Shown here piece after piece: positions 1 through 5,693 of a stretch of DNA of 9,328 nucleotides. This stretch comes from Oscillospiraceae bacterium. GTDB taxonomy: Bacteria; Bacillota_A; Clostridia; Oscillospirales; CAG-272. How positions within the stretch are numbered: position 1 is the stretch's first letter; every line of letters begins with the position of its first letter. The translations under genes were made by a program, and so were the position numbers. The stretch lies in contig SVUH01000041.1 in the NCBI GenBank assembly GCA_015063335.1, positions 1 to 9,328 of the forward strand. The letters are read 5' to 3'. The notes under the pieces were generated by a model. That model did no database searches. It saw nothing but the letters and a program-made list of their open reading frames with translations, and was not told where the DNA came from.

Positions 1-54
1 CCGTCGAGAATTGCGGCAAAGAAGGATCCCGTAGAAGCGCTCCGCACCGAGTGA
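1..54 (+). CDS. ABC transporter permease, FtsX/MacB type (C-terminal tail only)
   Basis: The frame that starts at base 1 stays open to a TGA at 52-54 and encodes the last 17 residues, PSRIAAKKDPVEALRTE. A final run of the form P-x-R-x-A-A-K/R-x-D-P-V-E-A-L-R-x-E is the usual ending of FtsX/MacB-family ABC permeases, just after the last membrane helix. These proteins are the membrane half of exporters or of mechanotransmission complexes that act on lipoproteins, peptides or cell-wall enzymes. Only the tail is visible, so the substrate cannot be told. The next gene starts 20 nt later on the same strand and is probably in the same transcript. The family call rests on this short motif alone. Confidence 0.6.
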   Translation, partial: PSRIAAKKDPVEALRTE

Positions 55-74
55 TTTTATTGAAAGGTTAAATT

Positions 75-503
75 ATGGCTAAATTTAAAGCTTGGCTGTA
101 CCGCCTTATGTATGGGCGGTACGGCACGGATAAGCTTGGCAACGTCATGCTCATAGCTTATCTTGCAGTTGTTGTTACGCATACGGTCGTATCTCTTGTT
201 TTAAACATCGTAAAGCCCCCGTTCAATACCTTGTGGATAGATCTCCCCACGTATGCCTTGTCCGTTGCGTTGGTAGTTATTATCTGCTACCGTATGTTTT
301 CTAAAAATATCGCGAAGCGCAGACGTGAGAACGAAAGGTTCTGTAATTTTTTCAATCTTCAGAAAAATAAGTTCAGAGATAGAAAAACTCATGTTTACCG
401 CAAGTGCCCCTCCTGCAAGGCGGTTCTTCGCTTGCCTCGCGCAAAGGGAAAGCACAGCGTTGTATGCCCCCGTTGTAAAAACAGATTTACAACTCACGGT
501 TGA
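75..503 (+). CDS. Small membrane protein with C-terminal zinc ribbon
   Basis: This 142-residue protein has two predicted membrane helices (about residues 22-46 and 57-77), then a strongly basic stretch (about 78-110). The C-terminal treble-clef/zinc-ribbon motif has CPSC at 111-114 and CPRC at 131-134, so four cysteines can bind one zinc ion. The N-terminal RLMYGRYGTDKL is typical of a conserved but uncharacterised family in Clostridia. With two helices the N- and C-termini lie on the same side; the basic tail suggests the ribbon is cytoplasmic. An AAAGG ribosome binding site at 63-67 sits 7 nt before the ATG. It follows the ABC permease gene by 20 nt, so the two are probably co-transcribed. 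Its function is unknown. Nucleic-acid or protein binding at the membrane is a guess from the zinc ribbon. Confidence 0.8.
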   Translation: MAKFKAWLYRLMYGRYGTDKLGNVMLIAYLAVVVTHTVVSLVLNIVKPPFNTLWIDLPTYALSVALVVIICYRMFSKNIAKRRRENERFCNFFNLQKNKFRDRKTHVYRKCPSCKAVLRLPRAKGKHSVVCPRCKNRFTTHG

Positions 504-522
504 GGACGCGGGGATGCGATTT

Positions 523-548
523 TCCACCTTTTTTGAGAAAAAGGTGGA
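523..548. repeat. AT-rich hairpin (11-bp stem)
   Basis: TCCACCTTTTT (523-533) and AAAAAGGTGGA (538-548) form an 11-bp perfect stem with a TGAG loop, 19 nt after the zinc-ribbon gene. There is no T-run after it on the plus strand, so it is not a canonical terminator. It looks like a dispersed hairpin element between genes. A second small hairpin, AGCTTTT (568-574) and AAAAGCT (578-584) with a CGC loop, follows closely. Confidence 0.6.
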
Positions 549-641
549 GCCAAAAAACTTCATACAAAGCTTTTCGCAAAAGCTGACATAGCAAAAGACG
601 GAAGTCTTAATTGAATAATATATTTTGGCGTTTTCTAATGT

Positions 642-682
642 AGAAAGTCATCGGACCCTACGTACCGATGACTTTCTTTTTT
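642..682 (+). terminator. Rho-independent terminator after the zinc-ribbon gene
   Basis: AGAAAGTCATCGG (642-654) pairs perfectly with CCGATGACTTTCT (665-677), giving a 13-bp stem with a 10-nt loop, followed by six T's (677-682). This is a strong intrinsic terminator. It probably ends the transcript of the ABC permease and zinc-ribbon genes, about 140 nt after the last stop codon, and insulates the cysE-cysS promoter downstream. Confidence 0.85.
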
Positions 683-724
683 ATTATAAAAGTTAGAATG
701 AACCCAATGTACAGTTTTCTTTTG

Positions 725-754
725 CTTACTTTTCTTTTTTAAAAGAAAAGTAAG
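725..754. repeat. Near-perfect palindrome, long AT-rich hairpin
   Basis: CTTACTTTTCTTTT (725-738) and AAAAGAAAAGTAAG (741-754) are exact reverse complements separated by two T's, a 14-bp arm. It lies between the terminator at 642-682 and the cysE promoter. The arms are simple in composition and no T-run follows, so it is more likely a dispersed repeat than a terminator. Confidence 0.55.
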
Positions 755-787
755 GCGCAACCCCCAAAACAAATTTTAAAAAAGGTA

Positions 788-816
788 TTTACAAATGAGA
801 AAAAATTGTGTATAAT
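788..816 (+). promoter_or_regulatory. Sigma-A promoter of the cysE-cysS operon
   Basis: TTTACA (788-793) and TATAAT (811-816) are separated by 17 nt. This is one mismatch from the -35 consensus, a perfect -10 box and ideal spacing. Transcription would start near 822-824, directly before the T-box leader, so RNA synthesis is likely strong and constant, with control left to the leader. Confidence 0.88.
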
Positions 817-1030
817 ATAGTATAGTAAAATCTGTGATCGGGAAGAAACCGAAGAGCGAAATCAGAGATTTGCCGCCGTGGGCTGTGAGCGGCAATATGA
901 GCGACTCGGCTTGTGCGCCCGTGAGATCCGTTTTCGAACGTTTGAAAATCAGTAGATTACGGCGTTTTCCGCGTTAAGGATAAGAGATGGGGTTTATGTG
1001 CCCCGAAGCAGAGTGGAACCGCGATATATC

Positions 1031-1062
1031 GCCTCTGTGTCCTTGGGACACGGAGGCTTTTT
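1031..1062 (+). terminator. T-box regulated terminator
   Basis: GCCTCTGTGTCC (1031-1042) pairs with GGACACGGAGGC (1046-1057) through 12 bp with one G-U pair and a three-base TTG loop, followed by five T's (1058-1062). Its 5' arm begins with the bases (1031-1037) that the antiterminator also needs, so the two folds exclude each other, as in class I transcriptional T-boxes. Confidence 0.92.
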
Positions 1063-1066
1063 GTAT

Positions 1067-1071
1067 GGAGG
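1067..1071 (+). promoter_or_regulatory. Ribosome binding site that sets the cysE start
   Basis: GGAGG at 1067-1071 lies 8 nt before the ATG at 1080. An in-frame ATG also exists at 987, but translation from there would read through the T-box and terminator and has no such site, so 1080 is the real start. Confidence 0.9.
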
Positions 1072-1079
1072 TATTTATT

Positions 1080-1853
1080 ATGGATAAATTGAACACAAGA
1101 AAGATCAAGCGCGAGGCACTTGATGCGTACGATAAATTTGACGAGGGCTTGACCGTAATTGCCCGCGGACTTTATCAGGCGAAGAAGGGCCTTAAAGCGG
1201 ATATTGCCGCCGTAAGAGAGCGCGACCCTGCCGCGAGAAGCGACGCAGAGGTGCTCTTGCTGTACCCAGGTGTGCATGCGCTCATAGCGTACAGAATAGC
1301 TCACACGCTACACACCCACGAGCATTATTTTGCCGCAAGAGCAATAAGTCAGGCGGCGAGATGTGTTACGGGAATTGAGATACACCCCGGTGCTACCATA
1401 GGAAAGGGGCTTGTCATCGACCACGGTATGGGTGTTGTTATAGGAGAAACTGCGGAGATAGGTGACAACTGCACCATATATCAGGGTGTGACTCTCGGCG
1501 GTACGGGCAAGGACGTCGGAAAGCGCCACCCGACACTCGGCAACAACGTAATGGTTGGCTCGGGTGCGAAGATACTCGGCCCGTTTACAATAGGAGACAA
1601 CACGAAGATCGCTTCAAACGCGGTAGTTCTTGAGGAAATACCCGATTCCTGCACGGCGGTCGGTATTCCCGCAAAGGTAGTACGCAAGGAGGGAATGAAG
1701 GTAAACGATCTCGACCAAATCCACATTCCCGACCCTGTGGCGCAACAGATAAAGCGACTTGAAGCAAGGCTTGGCGAGCTTGAGAACGAGCTTGCGGCTA
1801 TAAAAAAGGCAAAGAAAACGGCTAGAAGTGAGTCAGTGACGGAGGAAAACTAA
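1080..1853 (+). CDS. cysE: Serine O-acetyltransferase
   Basis: The enzyme makes O-acetylserine from serine and acetyl-CoA, the committed step of cysteine synthesis in the cytoplasm. The protein has 257 residues. An alpha-helical N-terminal domain (about 1-95) is followed by a left-handed beta-helix of hexapeptide repeats (about 98-200). Family signatures are [10 protein letters not shown] (101-110), [11 protein letters not shown] (113-123), TLGGTGK (138-144) and RHP (149-151). D114 and H115 match the Asp-His pair of the E. coli active site (157-158), and H150 matches His193. The C-terminus carries a charged heptad-like helix (about 219-245), which may be a coiled coil and is where the cysteine feedback tail lies in relatives. 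The start is set by GGAGG at 1067-1071. The cysS ATG follows the stop after one base. Expression depends on the Cys T-box. Confidence 0.95.
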   Translation: MDKLNTRKIKREALDAYDKFDEGLTVIARGLYQAKKGLKADIAAVRERDPAARSDAEVLLLYPGVHALIAYRIAHTLHTHEHYFAARAISQAARCVTGIEIHPGATIGKGLVIDHGMGVVIGETAEIGDNCTIYQGVTLGGTGKDVGKRHPTLGNNVMVGSGAKILGPFTIGDNTKIASNAVVLEEIPDSCTAVGIPAKVVRKEGMKVNDLDQIHIPDPVAQQIKRLEARLGELENELAAIKKAKKTARSESVTEEN

Positions 1854-1854
1854 A

Positions 1855-3288
1855 ATGCTTTTATATAATTCGGCAACGAGAAGAAGAGATGAGTTCGTTC
1901 CCAACGAGGAGGGAAAGGTCAGCATGTATACTTGCGGACCTACGGTGTATCACTATGCGCACATCGGAAATCTTCGCAGCTATATAATGGAGGATGTGCT
2001 TGAAAAGTATCTTCGATACGTAGGCTACGACGTAACGCGCGTTATGAACATAACCGACGTAGGACACCTTACGAGTGACGCCGACACGGGCGAGGATAAG
2101 ATGCTCAAGGGCGCGAAGCGCGAGAAGAAGACGGTTTTGCAGATCGCGGAGTACTACACCAATGCGTTTTTTGAGGACTGCAAGAAGCTCAACATAAAGA
2201 CTCCCGACGTGGTAGCTCCCGCGACCTCGTGCATTGACGAGTTCATTAAGGTTATCGAGTCTCTGATCGAAAAGGGCTTTGCTTATGAGGCTGGCGGCAA
2301 TATTTATTTCGACACCTCAAAGCTTAGTCAGTACTATATTTTCAATGATTTCCGTGAGGAGGACCTTGAGGTCGGTGTTCGTGAGGGCGTTGAGGAGGAC
2401 GGAAACAAGAAGAACAAGGCTGACTTTGTTCTTTGGTTTACAAAGTCCAAGTTTGACGATCAGGAGCTTAAATGGGATAGCCCTTGGGGCGTTGGATACC
2501 CCGGCTGGCACATCGAATGCTCTTGCATCAGCATGAAATTTCTTGGTGAAAAGCTTGATATCCACTGTGGAGGAATTGACAATGCATTCCCTCACCACAC
2601 CAACGAGATCGCGCAGAGCGAGGCATTCCTTGGACACAAGTGGTGTAATTATTGGTTCCATGTGCATCACCTGAACACAAATTCGGGTAAGATGAGCAAG
2701 TCGAGCGGTGAATTTCTGACCGTTTCGCTTCTTGAGAGTAAGGGCTATAATCCGCTTGTATACAGGCTGTTCTGCTTGCAGTCGCACTACCGCAAGTCAC
2801 TCGTGTTCTCTTACGAGAACCTTGACAACGCGGTAATAGCGTACAACAAGATAGTCGCAAAGGTGCTCTCGCTCCTCAAAGAAGAAGCAGGAGAGGTTAT
2901 CTCCGAGGACTTTGAGGCAGGAAAGGCAAAATTCTGCGCGGCGCTTGACAACGACCTTAACACTTCTCTTGGTGTAACTGCTATATACGACGTTTTGAAG
3001 ATGAAGACTACACCTGCGACAAAGCTTGCGCTTATTGAGGACTTTGACAAGGTTTTGGGGCTTGATATAGTGCCTGCGGCAAAGGCGCAGATAGAAAAGG
3101 AGCGCGCGGCGGCAGAGGCAGCGGCAAGCGATCCATTTATTCAGGAGATCGAGGCGCTTATCGCAGAGCGCTCGGCGGCAAAGAAGGCAAGAGATTTTGC
3201 CCGTGCCGACGCAATAAGAGCGGAGCTTACCGAAAAGGGTGTTACTATCATCGACACGCCCGAGGGAACTAAATATAAGATAGACTAA
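1855..3288 (+). CDS. cysS: Cysteinyl-tRNA synthetase
   Basis: This class I aminoacyl-tRNA synthetase attaches cysteine to tRNA-Cys in the cytoplasm. At 477 residues it is slightly longer than the E. coli enzyme (461). The HIGH motif appears as HIGN (36-39) in TVYHYAHIGNLRSY, and KMSKS is at 279-283. The expected zinc ligands that select cysteine are C27, C222, H247 and E251, with the same spacing as E. coli Cys209, His234 and Glu238. The C-terminal helical domain ends with the typical R-x-x-A-K-K-x-x-D-F-A-x-A-D-x-I-R motif (about 440-458) and a short TPEGTKYKI tail. GGAGG at 1841-1845 lies 9 nt before the ATG. It forms an operon with cysE, so the T-box senses the substrate tRNA of this very enzyme, a feedback loop also known in other Bacillota. 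Confidence 0.97.
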   Translation: MLLYNSATRRRDEFVPNEEGKVSMYTCGPTVYHYAHIGNLRSYIMEDVLEKYLRYVGYDVTRVMNITDVGHLTSDADTGEDKMLKGAKREKKTVLQIAEYYTNAFFEDCKKLNIKTPDVVAPATSCIDEFIKVIESLIEKGFAYEAGGNIYFDTSKLSQYYIFNDFREEDLEVGVREGVEEDGNKKNKADFVLWFTKSKFDDQELKWDSPWGVGYPGWHIECSCISMKFLGEKLDIHCGGIDNAFPHHTNEIAQSEAFLGHKWCNYWFHVHHLNTNSGKMSKSSGEFLTVSLLESKGYNPLVYRLFCLQSHYRKSLVFSYENLDNAVIAYNKIVAKVLSLLKEEAGEVISEDFEAGKAKFCAALDNDLNTSLGVTAIYDVLKMKTTPATKLALIEDFDKVLGLDIVPAAKAQIEKERAAAEAAASDPFIQEIEALIAERSAAKKARDFARADAIRAELTEKGVTIIDTPEGTKYKID

Positions 3289-3297
3289 GATAAAAAG

Positions 3298-3336
3298 AGA
3301 GCTGTTCCTCGTCAATAGGAACAGCTCTTGTTTTGT
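3298..3336 (+). terminator. Terminator of the cysE-cysS operon
   Basis: AGAGCTGTTCCT (3298-3309) and AGGAACAGCTCT (3317-3328) form a perfect 12-bp stem with a 7-nt loop, followed by a T-rich tract (TTGTTTTGTT). It begins 9 nt after the cysS stop codon. Confidence 0.9.
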
Positions 3337-3360
3337 TATATAACAATGAATTCTAATTTA

Positions 3361-3602
3361 AGCCTTCCCCAGTGGGGGAAGGGGGACCGCTTGCGGTGGA
3401 TGAGGTGTTAAAAATAAATATGATTAAAGGACTACTCATCCGTCATTAACTCGCACGCGGCTCGTCAATGCCACCTGTCTCGCTGCGGCTCGGTCACGCT
3501 CGCGTTCTGACAACACCCCGTGTTGTCATTCATTACGCTCGCGCCGCTCCGCTACCTCACAAGGGAAGGCTCACGCTGACGGAGATTTCTGCGAGTTATT
3601 GA
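3361..3602. repeat. Composite intergenic repeat with interleaved inverted repeats
   Basis: This gene-free block lies between cysS and the DHHW gene. AGCCTTCCC (3361-3369) has an exact reverse complement at 3563-3571. TCATTAACTCGCA (3443-3455) matches the reverse complement of 3590-3602 at 12 of 13 bases. The two pairs cross rather than nest. Internal hairpins are CCTTCCCC (3363-3370) with GGGGAAGG (3375-3382), ACCG (3386-3389) with CGGT (3394-3397), and TGACAACAC (3508-3516) with GTGTTGTCA (3520-3528). ACGCTCGCG occurs twice (3496-3504 and 3535-3543). The CCTTCCCC hairpin followed by GGATGAGG resembles a dispersed intergenic repeat that I recall from gut Clostridia genomes. No open frame of note, no transposase and no clear target duplication are visible, so it may be a non-autonomous element. 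Confidence 0.65.
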
Positions 3603-3620
3603 TTAACCTACGGGGGAGAT

Positions 3621-4697
3621 TTATTCTACAATGTCGAAAGTAAACGGTGTTGTTGCGAGAGTATCTATGCCGCAAACGACGAGGGCAGCGTCGTACTCGC
3701 CCGAAATTGGGCTTGTGTCATACCGCGGATCGCGCACAGTTATGTCAAAATGCCGCGCAAGCATGGGAATGACGGCGTTTGCGAAGCTGTCCTTTACGAG
3801 AAGCAGATGTGGGCGGTTTTGCTCTGTTTTTGACTTCACGGTCAGCGTGCCGTGATTGCCACCGAGGAAAACGCTGTATTTGTCCTTTTTTGTAAGAAAG
3901 GAGTGGTCGTAAAGAGAATTCAGCGTGCAGCCGCTATCACGGCAGTGCACGTCAAAATGTGTGTCACCGTCATATCTTGGCAGATAAATCGAGTCGGTAT
4001 TGGTGACAATCGCGCCGCCCTTAGAGTAGGACGTTCCAAGAAAATCCTCGCACACACACTCCGCTTCAAAATCCTCTTTTTTATACGGAGTAACTCCAAG
4101 GGAGTCACATAGTACAGTGTAGAGCTCGTACGCGCCGTCGTAGCTTAGGTGGTGGTCGGTTTTATAATATACCTGCTCACCTCTGCCGTTTGCCGCACAA
4201 AGCTTGCTGTAAAGCAACTCGCCGTCGGCAGACTTTGTAAAAACCGTATTGCGAACATGCTCTGATTCCTCGCTTTTAAGGTATATATCCACGCTTCTCG
4301 GAACTGCTACGAGCGTTACGCCGCTCGCCGTTATAGCGCGAAGATTTTTCTCCAAAAGCGCGGTGCTTTCATATTCACATCTTTGCACGAGCGTGCCGTC
4401 ATCAAGGAGTAACACGCCGTTGTTTTCCTCTTTGCCGAGTGCCATTTCAAAAGCACTCTTGAGGCGCACGAGAGAAAGGCGGTAGGGAATTCTGTCGGAG
4501 TAAAAGCTGCCGAGCCTTTGAAAAAACGCTCCGTCCATAAGTGACTCTGTGCTAAATTCGGGAAAGCTTGAAAGCGGTCTGTTTTCTTCCTCCGAAAAGG
4601 AGTCGTCTCCACTAAAAAACGTGCCTATCCCGATGCAAAGTAAAAGTGCGATCGCGAGAGAGAGCAGGGCACAGTCTATTATAAAAAATCTTTTCAT
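3621..4697 (-). CDS. DHHW-family extracytoplasmic protein
   Basis: The 358-residue protein has an N-terminal membrane anchor or signal segment (about 5-28, after MKR), then an extracytoplasmic domain. Its features match the DHHW family, related to AlgX/AlgJ-like SGNH acetyltransferase domains: ENRPLSSFPEF (38-48), KTDHHLSYDGAYELY (179-193) and LLLVKDSFANAVIPML (298-313). The fourth base of the name motif is Leu here, giving DHHL. D181, H182 and S304 are candidate catalytic residues by analogy. Such proteins are thought to move acyl groups onto surface polysaccharide, often with an MBOAT partner, but none is present in this window. It is the second gene after the M23 gene, 50 bases downstream, with a hairpin between them. 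No good ribosome binding site precedes its ATG. The family call is firm; the substrate is unknown. Confidence 0.85.
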   Translation of the reverse strand: MKRFFIIDCALLSLAIALLLCIGIGTFFSGDDSFSEEENRPLSSFPEFSTESLMDGAFFQRLGSFYSDRIPYRLSLVRLKSAFEMALGKEENNGVLLLDDGTLVQRCEYESTALLEKNLRAITASGVTLVAVPRSVDIYLKSEESEHVRNTVFTKSADGELLYSKLCAANGRGEQVYYKTDHHLSYDGAYELYTVLCDSLGVTPYKKEDFEAECVCEDFLGTSYSKGGAIVTNTDSIYLPRYDGDTHFDVHCRDSGCTLNSLYDHSFLTKKDKYSVFLGGNHGTLTVKSKTEQNRPHLLLVKDSFANAVIPMLARHFDITVRDPRYDTSPISGEYDAALVVCGIDTLATTPFTFDIVE

Positions 4698-4739
4698 ATA
4701 AATAAATACATCGCCGACTTCTTATAAAAGTCGGCGATG
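4698..4739 (-). terminator. Hairpin between the M23 and DHHW genes (terminator or attenuator)
   Basis: On the minus strand CATCGCCGACTT (4739-4728) pairs perfectly with AAGTCGGCGATG (4720-4709), a 12-bp stem with a 7-nt loop, 8 nt after the M23 stop. The following bases are TATTTATTTAT, rich in U but interrupted by A. The DHHW ATG comes 11 nt after the stem. It may end most transcripts and let some read through to the DHHW gene. Confidence 0.75.
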
Positions 4740-4747
4740 GTGTTCCT

Positions 4748-5503
4748 TTAGTTTCCGTAGGATGCGTCAATGCCTAGCGTTTTGATTGAATCCTCGTCGA
4801 AATATTCAAGAGGATCTACCGCAAGATCATTGACGGTCATCTCAAAGTGCAGGTGAGGCTCCTCTGCTATCTCGATCATTGCGCTTTCTCCAACGGATGC
4901 GATAAGCTGTCCCGAACGGACGCTTACGCCCTCTGCAATACCCTCGGGGAGCGTTTCGGAAAGATTTTTGTATATGGTATAGCAGTCACCGCCGTGCTTT
5001 ATTGCAATGCAGTGTCCCATTTGTACGTCTTCCCAGATACGCTCTATCTTTCCGTCAGCTGCGGCATAAACGGAAGCAGACTCATCTGTCAAGATGTCAA
5101 CGCCGAGGTGAACTCGGTAGTCGTTCATGGTATTTGAATATACTTGGTTTGCCGCATCGTGCTTCTTCATAAGAGAGCCGCTGACGGGAAGGACGAAGGA
5201 TGGCAGCGAATCGTCAACGGGGGTAGAGGGCGTGGGAGTGTTGTCAACCGTAGGCTTTTCGGTTTCGGGAGCCTTGTCGGTATTCTCACCGCCTTGAGGC
5301 TTTTTTGTGTCCTCTGTGGTGACGGGAGGACGGGTGTCGTCAGGCTGTGTTTTGTCCTTGGTGCGGTTGTTTGCGATGGCTACCGCGCATACTATTACCA
5401 CAGCCGCAACGAGAACGCACGCGGAAACGACCGCAGTACGGTTGATCTTGAGATTTTTGAGTCTTTCAAGAAGACTTGGTTGGTTGTTGAATTCTTCAGA
5501 CAT
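4748..5503 (-). CDS. M23 peptidase-family membrane protein, SpoIIQ-like
   Basis: The 251-residue protein has a short cytoplasmic N-terminus, one membrane helix (about 24-44), a Pro/Thr/Asp-rich linker (about 46-100) and a LytM/M23 domain (about 103-235). Zinc ligands are visible as H132-x-x-x-D136 (in DYRVHLGVDI) and H219 in HLHFE (217-221). The usual YAHL motif reads YKNL (178-181), so that catalytic histidine is Asn180. The architecture and DYR-x-H-x-G-V-D-I signature fit SpoIIQ. SpoIIQ sits in the forespore membrane and binds SpoIIIAH across the intermembrane space during engulfment; clostridial forms keep the zinc site. A forespore-type promoter lies upstream. The start has AAAGGAG (5517-5511) 7 nt before it. 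An ordinary M23 cell-wall hydrolase remains possible, since neither spoIID nor spoIIIA genes are in view. Confidence 0.85.
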   Translation of the reverse strand: MSEEFNNQPSLLERLKNLKINRTAVVSACVLVAAVVIVCAVAIANNRTKDKTQPDDTRPPVTTEDTKKPQGGENTDKAPETEKPTVDNTPTPSTPVDDSLPSFVLPVSGSLMKKHDAANQVYSNTMNDYRVHLGVDILTDESASVYAAADGKIERIWEDVQMGHCIAIKHGGDCYTIYKNLSETLPEGIAEGVSVRSGQLIASVGESAMIEIAEEPHLHFEMTVNDLAVDPLEYFDEDSIKTLGIDASYGN

Positions 5504-5553
5504 GATATATCTCCTTTGAAAATGTTTTACGTTTTTTTATCGCTTGTATTTGC

Positions 5554-5583
5554 TATTATTACCGACAGAAAAAGTCTTTATTC
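5554..5583 (-). promoter_or_regulatory. Forespore-type (sigma-F/sigma-G) promoter before the M23 gene
   Basis: Read on the minus strand, GAATA (5583-5579) is followed after 15 nt by GGTAATAATA (5563-5554). The second box fits the sigma-F -10 pattern GGnRAnAMT in full. The same bases fit sigma-G: GMATR, then 18 nt, then AATAATA for MATWMTA. A sigma-A reading (TTGAAT plus AATAAT) is weaker in box match and spacing. The start would lie about 45 nt before the M23 ATG. The consensus patterns are those of Bacillus subtilis, recalled from memory. Confidence 0.55.
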
Positions 5584-5615
5584 AAAAAGGAGATAACAAA
5601 AGAGCGATTTTAAGA

Positions 5616-5644
5616 TTTACAAATAAAACATATTTTGTTAATAG
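5616..5644 (+). promoter_or_regulatory. Possible promoter of the HAD phosphatase gene
   Basis: TTTACA (5616-5621) is followed after 17 nt by TAATAG (5639-5644), which has an extended -10 TG at 5636-5637. The region is very AT-rich, and other pairs fit nearly as well, such as TTGTTA (5635-5640) with TATATT (5657-5662) 16 nt later. A promoter must lie in this gap because the neighbouring gene diverges; which boxes are used is uncertain. Confidence 0.35.
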
Positions 5645-5693
5645 AGAAAAAAATAATATATTATAAAATAATGTTGAACAAAAGGAGGGCGAA

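Larger units (their letters stand above)
823..1079 (+). promoter_or_regulatory. T-box leader specific for tRNA-Cys
   Basis: The T-box sequence AGAGTGGAACCGCG (1010-1023) differs from the AGGGTGGNACCGCG consensus at one base. Stem I can close with GATCGGG (836-842) against CCC (918-920) and GATC (925-928), and higher with CCGA (849-852) against TCGG (906-909). This leaves a specifier loop at 910-917 holding TGC (914-916), a Cys codon. The distal arm pairs TGCCGC (871-876) with GCGGCA (889-894). A GGGG (989-992)/CCCC (1001-1004) hairpin fits stem III. In the antiterminator, CAGAG (1009-1013) pairs with CTCTG (1033-1037) and GCGAT (1021-1025) with ATCGC (1028-1032), around the bulge TGGAACC (1014-1020). 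The fourth bulge base is A, which fits the U discriminator of bacterial tRNA-Cys. Uncharged tRNA-Cys should stabilise this fold and allow transcription of cysE and cysS. The specifier loop assignment is hand-folded. Confidence 0.92.

Noticed and set aside
325..591. Plus-strand open frame of 88 codons
   Set aside because: It overlaps the zinc-ribbon gene in another frame, reads through the hairpin repeat, and has no recognisable domain.
611..639. TTGAAT - 17 nt - TCTAAT promoter-like pair
   Set aside because: The start would fall inside the terminator stem at 642-682, so it would make almost no useful RNA. The region is AT-rich and a chance match is likely.
987..1079. Upstream extension of cysE to an ATG at 987
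   Set aside because: It runs through the T-box, antiterminator and terminator, and it has no ribosome binding site. The ATG at 1080 with GGAGG 8 nt upstream gives a normal CysE N-terminus.
2317..2860. Antisense open frames inside cysS
   Set aside because: They are shadows of the well-supported cysS frame, without ribosome binding sites or domain signals.
2797..3315. 172-codon minus-strand frame over the cysS 3' end
   Set aside because: Its start lies within the cysS terminator and its Cys/Arg/Leu-rich product looks like antisense of a coding region.
3361..3602. CRISPR array or attachment site
   Set aside because: The repeats are inverted and irregularly spaced, with no constant repeat-spacer pattern, and there are no cas or integrase genes nearby.
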